Source of the DNA: CAMYLY01 sp036397755
GTDB lineage: Bacteria; Gemmatimonadota; Gemmatimonadetes; Gemmatimonadales; GWC2-71-9
Assembly (NCBI GenBank): GCA_036397755.1
Contig: DASWII010000071.1
Span: 1 to 17,810 of the forward strand
DNA length: 17,810 nucleotides
Reading direction: 5' to 3'
Part shown: one piece after another, positions 1-7,246 of the stretch
Position numbering within the stretch: the stretch's first letter is position 1
Layout of the letters: each line of letters opens with the position of its first letter
Translations under genes and position numbers: made by a program
The notes under the pieces: generated by a model
Database searches by the model: none
What the model was told of the DNA's origin: nothing
Seen by the model: only the letters and a program-made list of their open reading frames with translations

Positions 1-15
1 CCGATCGTCGATCGG
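1..15. repeat. Short inverted repeat downstream of htrA
   Basis: The first 15 bases are a near-perfect palindrome: 7-base arms CCGATCG and CGATCGG around a single central T. It lies 22 nt beyond the htrA stop codon on the minus strand. It could form a small hairpin (5-bp stem, 5-base loop) and act as part of a transcription end, but there is no following T run on the minus strand within the window. It could equally be a protein-binding site or chance. Only its position and symmetry are seen. Confidence 0.3.
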
Positions 16-37
16 CCAGCGACCATGGCGCGCGAAG

Positions 38-1609
38 CTAGTTGACGCGGACGCGCACGACCCCTGGCAGCGTCACGAGGCGTCCCGTTTGATCCGGTGC
101 GGCGCGCACGACACGCAAGGACACCACACTGCCGGCTCGCACGGACTTGAGCGCCTCGTTCAGGTCAGCCGGCGTTTTCACTCTCGTGCCCTCAACGTGC
201 GTGATGAGCGTGAGCATGCCGGAAGCCTGATCGACCGGGAACAGCCTACCGCGGCTGGGCCCGTCGGGATCGACATCGGTCACGACGACCCCGGTCGCAT
301 CGTCGGTGAACCGCGCCGCCCAGCGATCGTTCAGCGGCTCGACGGCGATGCCCAGCTTCTGCCCCGCCGTGGAGGCGTCCTCATGCTCGGGACGCGCGCT
401 CGCGACGCGGGTCTGGTCGGGCGTCGTCGCGGCTTCCGCGAGTCGCACGTTGAACGTCTTCCGCTCGCCTCCGGCCCGCATCACAGTGATGGGAACGCGC
501 TCGCCGGGGCGGCGGAATCCGACGAGCTGCTGAAGTTGCGCGATATAGTCGACCAGCCGCCCATCCACCTCGATGATCACGTCACCCGGTAGCATCCCCG
601 CCGCCTTCGCCGGGCTGTCGTCGTTCGAGAAGCCTTGGAGCACCACGCCGCGGATCTCCTCGAGCCCGACGTATTCCGCGTCCTCGGGAGTGACCGGGCG
701 GATCTGCACTTGGAGCGCCGCCCGAGTCACCTTCCCGTCGCGTATCAGCTGATCGCCGATCGTGCGCGCGAGGTTCATCGGGATCGCGAATCCATAGCCC
801 ACATACGTGCCCGTGCGACTGGCGATGGCGGAGTTGATTCCCACCACTTGGCCGTTCACGTTCACGAGCGGTCCGCCGGAGTTCCCGGGGTTGATCGCCG
901 CGTCGGTCTGGATGAAGTCGGCGATCGACCACTCCGATCCCAAAAGGTCGTTGAGTGGACGGCCCCGGGCGCTCACGATTCCCGCCGTGACGGTGAACTG
1001 CAGTCCCAGGGGGTTGCCGATGGCCAACACCCACTCACCGACCTGAAGATCGTCGGAATCACCCAAGGAAACGGCGGTGAGACCGGTGGCGTCGATCTTG
1101 ATGACGGCCACGTCGGTGTTGGGGTCCGTCCCGATGACCCGCGCCTTGAACTGCCGCTTGTCCGGCAGCGTCACGTCCAGTCGATCGAACCCCTCGACGA
1201 CGTGGTTGTTGGTCATGATATAGCCGTCGGCCGAGAGGATGAACCCGCTCCCCGATCCCATCCGCGGGCGCTGCTGCTCGTTTGGCGGGAACCCGAAGAA
1301 CCGCTCGAACGGCGACTCGCCTCCCGGCGTGTCGCGCTCTTGCGCGCGCGTTTCGGCCTGAATGTAGACCACGGCCGGCTTCACGGCCGCGGCGACTTCA
1401 ACGAACGAATTGCCGAGATCCACGACGGGCTGGGCCGGACGCACCGGCGCTGCTGACGTCTCCAGCGCGGGTGCGCTGCTCAAGACCGTCGGCCGCTGTT
1501 GCGCCAGCCCGGACCGGGGAAGATCGGCGAGTGACAGCAAGGCGGCACCGAGGACGACCGCAAGGCCGCCAAACGATGCCACCTTCATCCATGCGCGTGT
1601 ACGGGACAT
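38..1609 (-). CDS. htrA: Periplasmic Do-like serine protease with two PDZ domains (HtrA/DegP family)
   Basis: This is a 523-aa envelope protease/chaperone that degrades or holds misfolded exported proteins. The N-terminus has Arg/Lys residues followed by a hydrophobic stretch (about residues 9-29), so it is exported or membrane-anchored. The trypsin-like domain (about 65-295) shows the full triad: His136 in TNNHVVEG, Asp166 in NTDVAVIK and Ser244 in GNSGGPL. PDZ1 is at about 297-392 and PDZ2 at about 415-505, the usual DegP/DegQ layout and length. I chose the ATG at 1609 because it begins the signal sequence and has GGAGGA about 11 nt upstream; a GTG at 1672 would add 21 unlikely residues ahead of the signal. 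It lies 67 nt downstream of dnaK on the same strand and is probably co-transcribed. The family is certain; the DegP, DegQ or DegS role is not. Confidence 0.95.
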   Translation of the reverse strand: MSRTRAWMKVASFGGLAVVLGAALLSLADLPRSGLAQQRPTVLSSAPALETSAAPVRPAQPVVDLGNSFVEVAAAVKPAVVYIQAETRAQERDTPGGESPFERFFGFPPNEQQRPRMGSGSGFILSADGYIMTNNHVVEGFDRLDVTLPDKRQFKARVIGTDPNTDVAVIKIDATGLTAVSLGDSDDLQVGEWVLAIGNPLGLQFTVTAGIVSARGRPLNDLLGSEWSIADFIQTDAAINPGNSGGPLVNVNGQVVGINSAIASRTGTYVGYGFAIPMNLARTIGDQLIRDGKVTRAALQVQIRPVTPEDAEYVGLEEIRGVVLQGFSNDDSPAKAAGMLPGDVIIEVDGRLVDYIAQLQQLVGFRRPGERVPITVMRAGGERKTFNVRLAEAATTPDQTRVASARPEHEDASTAGQKLGIAVEPLNDRWAARFTDDATGVVVTDVDPDGPSRGRLFPVDQASGMLTLITHVEGTRVKTPADLNEALKSVRAGSVVSLRVVRAAPDQTGRLVTLPGVVRVRVN

Positions 1610-1620
1610 TGTGACTGATC

Positions 1621-1626
1621 TCCTCC
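1621..1626 (-). promoter_or_regulatory. Ribosome binding site of htrA (decides start)
   Basis: GGAGGA on the minus strand lies 11 nt before the ATG at 1609. It is the reason for preferring this start over the in-frame GTG at 1672, which begins 5 nt past the dnaK stop. Confidence 0.6.
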
Positions 1627-1676
1627 AACTTTCTGTACTGCTATGGTAACCCAAATCGCGATCGGAGTTCACCTAC

Positions 1677-3584
1677 CTACTTCGTGTCGTCGACGATCTC
1701 GTAGTCCGCCTCGACCACGTCTTCCTGTGTTGCGGCCTGGCCGGCGTCCGCGCCCGGCGCCGCCGCTGCGTCCGCCTCCTGACTTGGCGCCGCCTGATAA
1801 AGCGACGCCCCGGCGGCGGAATAGGCCTGCTGGAGGCCTTCGGAGGCCGTTCGGATCCGCGCCTTGTCCCCGGAGCGCAACGCCTCCTTCGCCGCATCGA
1901 GCGCCGTGGTCAAGGCCGACCGATGAGACTCGTCCAATCGGTCCTCCCACTCCTTCATGTTCTTCTCGACGTCGTAGACCATGGCGTCAAGCCGGTTGCG
2001 CGTGTCGATCTCCTCCCGGCGGGCCTGGTCTTCAGCCGCATGCTGCTCGGCTTCGGTCACCATGCGATCGATCTCGGCGTCGGAGAGGCCACTGGACGCC
2101 TCGATTCGGATCTTCTGTTCCTTGCCCGTGGTCTTGTCCTTGGCCGAGACGTGGAGAATCCCGTTGGCGTCGATGTCGAACGTCACCTCGACCTGCGGCA
2201 TTCCCCGGGGCGCCGGCGGAATCCCCGTGAGCTGGAACCGGCCAATCGTCCTGTTGTTGATGGCCATCTCCCGCTCGCCCTGTAGTACGTGGATCTCGAC
2301 CGTCGTCTGATTGTCCTCGGCGGTGGAGAACACCTCGGACTTCTTGGTCGGGATGGTCGTGTTGCGCGGGATGAGGATCGTCGTCACGCCACCGAGCGTC
2401 TCGATGCCGAGCGACAACGGTGTCACATCCAGCAACAGCACGTCCTTGACCTCGCCGGCCAGCACGCCGCCCTGAATCGCGGCGCCAATCGCCACGACCT
2501 CGTCCGGGTTCACCCCTTTGTGCGGCTCCTTTCCGAAGAAGTTGGTCACGATCTCCTGGATCTTCGGGATCCGGGTCGAGCCACCGACCAGGATGACCTC
2601 GTCGATGTTGTCCGTGGTGAGCCCGGCGTCCTTGAGGGCCCGCTCCATTGGGGGCATCGTGCGCTGAATCAGGTCGTCCACCAGCTGCTCGAACTTGGCA
2701 CGCGACAGGGTCGTATTCAGGTGCTTGGGCCCGGACTGGTCCGCCGTGATGAACGGGAGATTGATCTCGGTCTGGGTTCGGCTCGACAGCTCCATCTTGG
2801 CTTTCTCGGCAGCCTCTTTGAGCCGCTGCAAGGCCATGGGGTCTTTCGAAAGGTCGATGCCCTGATCCTTGCGGAACTCGTCCACGAGCCACTTGATGAC
2901 CCGGTCATCGAAATCGTCGCCACCGAGGTGCGTGTCTCCGTTGGTCGCCTTGACCTCGAAGACCCCTTCGGCCAGCTCCAGGATCGAGATATCGTAGGTA
3001 CCGCCGCCGAGGTCGAAGACCGCGATCTTCTCTTCCTTCTTCTTCTCGAGGCCGTACGCCAGCGCGGCGGCGGTCGGCTCGTTGATGATTCGGAGCACCT
3101 CCAGGCCCGCGATCTTGCCCGCGTCCTTGGTGGCCTGCCGCTGCGCGTCGTTGAAGTAGGCTGGGACGGTCACGACGGCCTTCTCCACGGCGTGCCCGAG
3201 ATAATCCTCCGCCGTCTGCTTCATCTTCTGGAGCACCATGGCTGAGATCTCAGGCGGGGTATACCGCTTGTCTCCAACCTCGACCGAGGCCAAGTTGCCG
3301 GACCCGGACACCACCGGGTAGGGAACCCTGCTCGCCTCCTCCTTGATCTCGTCGATGCGGCGCCCCATGAAGCGCTTGATTGAGAATACCGTGTTCTGGG
3401 GATTGGTCACGGCTTGCCGCTTGGCAACCTGCCCGACCAGTCGTTCGCCATCCTTCGTGAACGCCACCACTGACGGCGTGGTCCGCCCACCCTCCGAGTT
3501 GGGGATTACGACCGGATCGCCTGCTTCCATGACCGCCACCACCGAATTGGTGGTTCCCAGGTCGATCCCGATTACCTTAGCCAT
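1677..3584 (-). CDS. dnaK: Molecular chaperone DnaK (Hsp70)
   Basis: This 635-aa cytoplasmic ATP-dependent chaperone binds exposed hydrophobic segments of unfolded proteins. It normally works with DnaJ and GrpE, neither of which is encoded here. The ATPase domain starts with the phosphate-1 motif GIDLGTTNSVVAVME, followed by the phosphate-2 motif DLGGGTYDIS near residue 200 and the adenosine motif ILVGGSTRIPKIQEIV near 340. The linker DVLLLDVTPLSLGIETLGG leads into the beta-sandwich substrate domain and a helical lid. The C-terminus ends in an acidic EADYEIVDD-type tail typical of bacterial DnaK, and the length is normal. AAGGAG lies 6 nt before the ATG. It is the first gene of a likely dnaK-htrA unit and is divergent from a rhomboid gene. 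No CIRCE or HAIR element was seen upstream, so its heat-shock control is not evident. Confidence 0.99.
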   Translation of the reverse strand: MAKVIGIDLGTTNSVVAVMEAGDPVVIPNSEGGRTTPSVVAFTKDGERLVGQVAKRQAVTNPQNTVFSIKRFMGRRIDEIKEEASRVPYPVVSGSGNLASVEVGDKRYTPPEISAMVLQKMKQTAEDYLGHAVEKAVVTVPAYFNDAQRQATKDAGKIAGLEVLRIINEPTAAALAYGLEKKKEEKIAVFDLGGGTYDISILELAEGVFEVKATNGDTHLGGDDFDDRVIKWLVDEFRKDQGIDLSKDPMALQRLKEAAEKAKMELSSRTQTEINLPFITADQSGPKHLNTTLSRAKFEQLVDDLIQRTMPPMERALKDAGLTTDNIDEVILVGGSTRIPKIQEIVTNFFGKEPHKGVNPDEVVAIGAAIQGGVLAGEVKDVLLLDVTPLSLGIETLGGVTTILIPRNTTIPTKKSEVFSTAEDNQTTVEIHVLQGEREMAINNRTIGRFQLTGIPPAPRGMPQVEVTFDIDANGILHVSAKDKTTGKEQKIRIEASSGLSDAEIDRMVTEAEQHAAEDQARREEIDTRNRLDAMVYDVEKNMKEWEDRLDESHRSALTTALDAAKEALRSGDKARIRTASEGLQQAYSAAGASLYQAAPSQEADAAAAPGADAGQAATQEDVVEADYEIVDDTK

Positions 3585-3590
3585 CGCCGT

Positions 3591-3596
3591 CTCCTT
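3591..3596 (-). promoter_or_regulatory. Ribosome binding site of dnaK
   Basis: AAGGAG on the minus strand sits 6 nt before the dnaK ATG at 3584, a strong site suited to an abundant protein. Confidence 0.7.
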
Positions 3597-3622
3597 GGTG
3601 GCAACATGAGATGATGCATGAA

Positions 3623-3636
3623 GACCTACCTAGGTC
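3623..3636. repeat. Inverted repeat in the dnaK leader
   Basis: GACCT-ACCT-AGGTC is a perfect 5-bp inverted repeat with a 4-base centre, 39 nt upstream of the dnaK start. It lies where a 5'-leader hairpin or an operator could act. The arms are short, so chance cannot be excluded. Confidence 0.25.
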
Positions 3637-3671
3637 GCGGAGCAAGCCATGTACCACCGAAACATGCCACA

Positions 3672-3685
3672 ATGACAGGTGTCAT
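3672..3685. promoter_or_regulatory. Candidate operator palindrome between dnaK and the rhomboid gene
   Basis: ATGACA-GG-TGTCAT is a perfect 6-bp inverted repeat with a 2-base centre, near the middle of the 165-nt divergent spacer. Its location and symmetry fit a binding site for a dimeric regulator that could serve either gene. It does not match CIRCE (TTAGCACTC arms) or HAIR (CTTGAGT arms). No function can be assigned from sequence alone. Confidence 0.35.
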
Positions 3686-3704
3686 CACATGGTCGGCTGG
3701 CGTG

Positions 3705-3710
3705 TAAAAT
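3705..3710 (+). promoter_or_regulatory. Possible -10 box for the rhomboid gene
   Basis: TAAAAT matches the sigma-70 -10 consensus at five of six bases and lies 41 nt before the GTG start. The hexamer 17 nt upstream (TCATCA) is a poor -35. It is listed because it is the best AT-rich candidate in the plus direction of this spacer. Confidence 0.25.
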
Positions 3711-3751
3711 GTTGTACATCAACGTGTTAAACGGTTCTGAGGCGACGCTTA

Positions 3752-4516
3752 GTGTTCCCCTATAAGGACGAGAACCCGACCATCCTCACGCCAGTCGTGA
3801 CAGTCGGACTGATTGTCGCGACGAGCCTTGTATGGGTGCTGGTGCAGGGGGCGGGGTCGCAACCCGCGCTGGCTCGGTCCGTGTGCCGATGGGGCCTCGT
3901 TGCCGGGGAGCTTCTCGGCCGCGTCGCCGATGGCACCGTGGTCCCGCTTGGACCACAACTGGGCTGCCGGCTCGGGAGTGCCCACTGGATCACGCCGATT
4001 TCGTCCATGTTTCTGCACGGCGGCTGGTTCCACCTGATCGGCAACATGTGGTTCCTGTGGGTGTTCGGGAACAACATCGAGGACGCGATGGGACACGGGC
4101 GGTTCGTGGCGTTTTACATCGTGTGCGGGCTGCTGGCAGCGGGGGCGCAGATGATGATGGACCCCGGTGCCGCGATCCCGATGGTGGGAGCATCGGGGGC
4201 CATCAGTGGCGTCATGGGGGCGTACCTGGTGCTGTACCCGAGGGCGCGCGTGCACATGCTCATCTTCTTGGGATTCTTCGTGACGACGGCGGTCGTGCCC
4301 GCCTATCTCATGCTGCTGTACTGGGCGTTTCTTCAGCTCCTCGGCTCGCTGCCTGCGATGGGTGGGGGTGCCTCTGGTGGAGGGGTGGCGTTCATGGCGC
4401 ATGTCGGCGGGTTCGTCGCCGGGGTAGTCCTGATCAGGCTGTTTGCCAAGCCGGAACTGCTGGCGGCGCATCGTCGCGCGGCACGGGTCATCGTGGGGAC
4501 GTTCGAGGGCCGTTAG
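3752..4516 (+). CDS. Rhomboid family intramembrane serine protease
   Basis: This 254-aa polytopic membrane protein should cleave transmembrane substrates within the bilayer. TM1 is at about residues 14-32. An approximately 45-residue extracytoplasmic segment follows, containing Cys45 and Cys72. The conserved HLIGNMWFLWVFG segment starts at His94 with Asn98. The catalytic Ser148 is in GASGAISG and the partner His217 is in AHVGGFVAG. The remaining hydrophobic segments give six or so helices, and a Gly-rich loop (about 203-211) precedes the last helix. The GTG start is supported by the family-typical N-terminus MFPYKDENPT, with a weak TGAGG about 10 nt upstream. It is divergent from dnaK, and 124 nt separate it from the downstream phoB-type gene, so it is probably its own unit. 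Substrates are unknown. Both catalytic residues are present, so it should be active. Confidence 0.93.
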   Translation: MFPYKDENPTILTPVVTVGLIVATSLVWVLVQGAGSQPALARSVCRWGLVAGELLGRVADGTVVPLGPQLGCRLGSAHWITPISSMFLHGGWFHLIGNMWFLWVFGNNIEDAMGHGRFVAFYIVCGLLAAGAQMMMDPGAAIPMVGASGAISGVMGAYLVLYPRARVHMLIFLGFFVTTAVVPAYLMLLYWAFLQLLGSLPAMGGGASGGGVAFMAHVGGFVAGVVLIRLFAKPELLAAHRRAARVIVGTFEGR

Positions 4517-4640
4517 TGACGAGATACTGCGGCGGCCCCGCGGCGCGTACATTTGCGATGACTCGCGGCTTGGTACCGAGGACGCAAAGCATGGGAGCGG
4601 CGCGCGCTGATCACCTGGTCTGTGCTGGCTGGAAGTGCTT

Positions 4641-5336
4641 ATGCCCCTCATCAAGATCCTGATCGTCGAAGACGAGGCCGACATCCTCGACGTGCTGGAC
4701 TACGGGCTGTCGCGCGAGGGGTATAAGGTCCTTAGTACGCGGGACGGTGACGAGGGTATTCGATTGGCCCGCGAACAGGCCCCGCACTTGATCTTGCTGG
4801 ACGTGATGTTGCCCGGCAGGGACGGAGTCGAGGTGTGCAGGGTGTTGAAGAGCGATCCGGTCACGCGGGACATCCCGATCATCATGGTAACGGCCAAGGG
4901 TGAGGAGTCCGACGTCGTGCTGGGCTTGGGGGTGGGAGCCGACGACTACGTGACGAAGCCGTTCGGGCAGAAGGAGCTGGTGGCGCGCGTCCGAACCGTG
5001 TTGCGGAGAGCGAGGAGGCGAGTCGACGGCGGCGACGAGCGCGTGGTGTTCGAGCACGTGGTGATCGACGCCGTGCGGCACGAGGTGCTGCTGGACGGGA
5101 CCCGCATCGAATTCACGCCGACCGAACTGCGCCTTCTTCATCTGCTGGCCTCGCAGCCGGGTCGGGCGTTCACGCGGGGTCAGCTGTTGACGCGGGTGAT
5201 CGGTGACGCCGCGTACGTGATCGACCGCAATATCGACGTGCACGTTCGCTCGGTTCGGAAGAAGCTTGCCAAGTACCGCGACGCGATCGAGACCGTGCGC
5301 GGCGTGGGATACCGCTTCAATGCGGAAGGTCTCTGA
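4641..5336 (+). CDS. phoB: Phosphate-type response regulator, OmpR/PhoB family
   Basis: This 231-aa two-component transcription factor has a receiver domain (about 1-120) with acid-pocket residues Glu10 and Asp11, phospho-acceptor Asp54 in LLDVMLPG, Thr84 and Lys106 in TKPF. A winged-helix DNA-binding domain (about 130-228) ends in the usual GVGYRFN motif. I chose the ATG at 4641 with GGAAG 5 nt upstream; an in-frame GTG at 4635 would add two residues. The partner kinase gene begins 1 nt after the stop, followed by pstS and the Pst transporter, so assignment to phosphate control comes from context. When phosphorylated it should bind Pho boxes such as the one before pstS. The name phoB is preferred over phoP on gene order and length only. 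Confidence 0.93.
   Translation: MPLIKILIVEDEADILDVLDYGLSREGYKVLSTRDGDEGIRLAREQAPHLILLDVMLPGRDGVEVCRVLKSDPVTRDIPIIMVTAKGEESDVVLGLGVGADDYVTKPFGQKELVARVRTVLRRARRRVDGGDERVVFEHVVIDAVRHEVLLDGTRIEFTPTELRLLHLLASQPGRAFTRGQLLTRVIGDAAYVIDRNIDVHVRSVRKKLAKYRDAIETVRGVGYRFNAEGL
5324..5329 (+). promoter_or_regulatory. Ribosome binding site of phoR, inside the phoB 3' end
   Basis: GGAAGG lies within the last codons of the regulator gene and 8 nt before the kinase ATG at 5338. It decides this start over an upstream in-frame ATG at 5266, which would place 24 residues without membrane character before TM1 and overlap phoB by 71 nt. Confidence 0.6.
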
Positions 5337-5337
5337 C

Positions 5338-7128
5338 ATGCCGCGGTCCCTGTTCTTCTGGAAGCTCTTCGGCGGTTTCATGGTCGTGGTGCTCCTCGGC
5401 GCGGTCGTCACGGGCCGCCTCACGTCGCGATGGTTGAGGGCGGATTTCGAGGCGGCAACGCGCGACGAGCTCACGCGCCAGGCGCTCCTGATCCGCGAGC
5501 TGGCGCTCCCGGCGTTGCGATCGGGAGATGCGTCCGCGCTCCAGGCCCAGCTTGACCGGATCGCTCCCGGCACGGACACGCGGCTCACGGTGATTCGCGA
5601 CGACGGGCTTGTGTTGGCGGAGTCCGAGGAGGATCCCGCCACGATGGACAACCATGCAACGCGGCCCGAAGTCGTCGGAGCACGCCGGACGGGCCGCGGT
5701 TCGGCGGTGCGATTCAGCCGGACGATCGCGGCCAACATGATGTATGTCGCCGTAGCGGTTGACGACGAAGGCCAGCGGTTGGGCTATGCACGGGCCGGTC
5801 TGTCCCTGGCGGTTTTCGCTTCGCGCCTCGACGGACTGCGTGACATCATCATCATGGCAGGTGTCGCCGCCACGTTCCTGGCGCTGGGGGCCGGATTCTG
5901 GATCGCGACTCGGGTCACGAACCGCCTGGCCACGCTCACGCGCGCGGCGGAACGCATCGCGCGGGGCGAGGAGGGCGTCCGTGTGCCAACCGGTCCCACC
6001 GAGCGGGACGAGCTTGGGCGGCTCGCCGGCTCGTTCAGTACCATGGCCCGTGCCCTCGACGAGCGGCTGGCGATGATCGAGGAGGATCGCCGCAAGCTCC
6101 GCGCGATCCTCGGCGGCATGGCCGAGGGCGTCGTCGCCGTTGACGCGCAGCAGCGAATCCTCCACCTGAATGCCACAGCCGGCGACCTTCTTGGCGCGGA
6201 GGCGGCCGCGGGGACCGGCAAGTTCCTGTGGCAGGTCTCCCGGGCGCAGGGGGTGAGCGAGGCGATCGAGACCACGATAGACGAGGACGCCAAGGTGCGG
6301 CGGGAGGTGGAACTGGAGGCGAATGGCCAGCGCCGTACCATCGAAGTGCTCGGGTCACCTCTGCGAGGTGCGCGGGGGGAGACGGTCGGCGCGGTTGCCG
6401 TGCTGCACGATCTCACCGACCTCCGGCGACTGGAGACCGTGCGCCGCGATTTCGTCGCCAACGTGTCGCACGAAATCAAGACACCGATCACGGCCATCCG
6501 CGGACTCATCGAGACGGTCGTGGGCGACGTGGAGATGCCGGAGGATACCCGCCGCAGATTCCTGGGGAGGATCCAGAATCAGGCGCTCCGACTTTCACTC
6601 CTCGTGTCGGATCTCCTGACGTTGGCGCGGCTCGAGTCCGTCGGAGGACGGCCGGAGTTCGAGCCCCTGGACCTCCGAGCCACCGTCGGGCAGTCGGTCG
6701 AACCTTATCGGCTCGACGCGGCGGAGCGAGGTGTCACGCTGAGCGTCGAGGTGCCGGCCGACCCCGTGCCCGTGGACGGCGATCCGGAGGCTCTGGGCCT
6801 GGTCGTGAACAACCTCATCGACAACGCGCTCAAGTACACCGCGGCGGGTGGGAGCGTGTCCGTCGTCCTCCGCCTGGTGGAAGGGTCCGCGGAGATCGCG
6901 GTGCGAGACACCGGCGTGGGCATCGCACGCGAGCATCATGATCGGGTGTTCGAGCGCTTCTATCGTGTGGATAAGGCGCGCTCACGCGAGCTGGGTGGTA
7001 CAGGACTCGGTCTGTCGATCGTCAAGCACGTATGCAGAACCCACGGTGGGTCCGTCTACCTGGACAGTGCGCCCGGATCCGGGAGCGTCTTCACGGTCAG
7101 CCTGCCCACGGCGGTCGTGCCGGTATAG
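5338..7128 (+). CDS. phoR: Phosphate regulon sensor histidine kinase, PhoR type
   Basis: This 596-aa inner-membrane kinase is the likely partner of the preceding regulator. TM1 is at about residues 7-27 and a periplasmic sensor domain at about 31-166. Residues 110-142 resemble the conserved end of PhoR-type sensor domains (RPEVVGARRTGRGSAVRFSR). TM2 is at about 170-192, HAMP at about 193-245 and a PAS domain at about 252-360. HisKA has phospho-accepting His378 in NVSHEIKTPITAIRG. The ATPase domain shows the N box NNLIDNALKYT (491-501), G1 DTGVGI (524-529), the F box FERFYRVD and G2 GGTGLGLSIV (553-562). The start is 1 nt after the phoB stop, so the two are co-translated. It reads toward pstS, 118 nt downstream. 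In known systems PhoR is held inactive through PstSCAB and PhoU when phosphate is plentiful. All catalytic motifs are intact. Confidence 0.95.
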   Translation: MPRSLFFWKLFGGFMVVVLLGAVVTGRLTSRWLRADFEAATRDELTRQALLIRELALPALRSGDASALQAQLDRIAPGTDTRLTVIRDDGLVLAESEEDPATMDNHATRPEVVGARRTGRGSAVRFSRTIAANMMYVAVAVDDEGQRLGYARAGLSLAVFASRLDGLRDIIIMAGVAATFLALGAGFWIATRVTNRLATLTRAAERIARGEEGVRVPTGPTERDELGRLAGSFSTMARALDERLAMIEEDRRKLRAILGGMAEGVVAVDAQQRILHLNATAGDLLGAEAAAGTGKFLWQVSRAQGVSEAIETTIDEDAKVRREVELEANGQRRTIEVLGSPLRGARGETVGAVAVLHDLTDLRRLETVRRDFVANVSHEIKTPITAIRGLIETVVGDVEMPEDTRRRFLGRIQNQALRLSLLVSDLLTLARLESVGGRPEFEPLDLRATVGQSVEPYRLDAAERGVTLSVEVPADPVPVDGDPEALGLVVNNLIDNALKYTAAGGSVSVVLRLVEGSAEIAVRDTGVGIAREHHDRVFERFYRVDKARSRELGGTGLGLSIVKHVCRTHGGSVYLDSAPGSGSVFTVSLPTAVVPV

Positions 7129-7136
7129 ACCGAAAA

Positions 7137-7165
7137 CCTTACGGGCTCTTTACATCGTCTTCACA
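7137..7165 (+). promoter_or_regulatory. Pho box: three 7-bp direct repeats at 11-bp spacing
   Basis: CCTTACG (7137-7143), CTTTACA (7148-7154) and CTTCACA (7159-7165) are direct repeats whose starts are exactly 11 bp apart, i.e. 7-bp units with 4-bp spacers. This is the arrangement bound by PhoB dimers in well-studied Pho boxes (CTGTCAT-like units). A weaker fourth unit, CGCTTTA, starts at the next 11-bp step (7170). The array lies between phoR and pstS, 81 nt before the pstS start, so it should make pstS and the genes after it inducible by phosphate starvation. The -10 box is not clear; TTTAGC near 7174 is the nearest poor match. Confidence 0.65.
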
Positions 7166-7246
7166 CTATCGCTTTAGCTTCGCCTGCACGTCTGATTGCT
7201 CAGGCGTGCTGGCATACGACCTGGTGAATAGCAGGGGGAGCGAAAC

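Noticed and set aside
1..26. Possible start of another minus-strand gene at the left edge (ATG at 26)
   Set aside because: Only eight codons are visible and there is no ribosome site, so nothing supports it.
3585..3751. CIRCE or HAIR heat-shock operator before dnaK
   Set aside because: Both strands were read for TTAGCACTC-N9-GAGTGCTAA and CTTGAGT-N7-ACTCAAG arms; neither is present even in degenerate form that I would defend.
4517..4640. Pho box or clear promoter before the phoB-type gene
   Set aside because: No 11-bp-phased repeats and no convincing -35/-10 pair were found in the 124-nt spacer.
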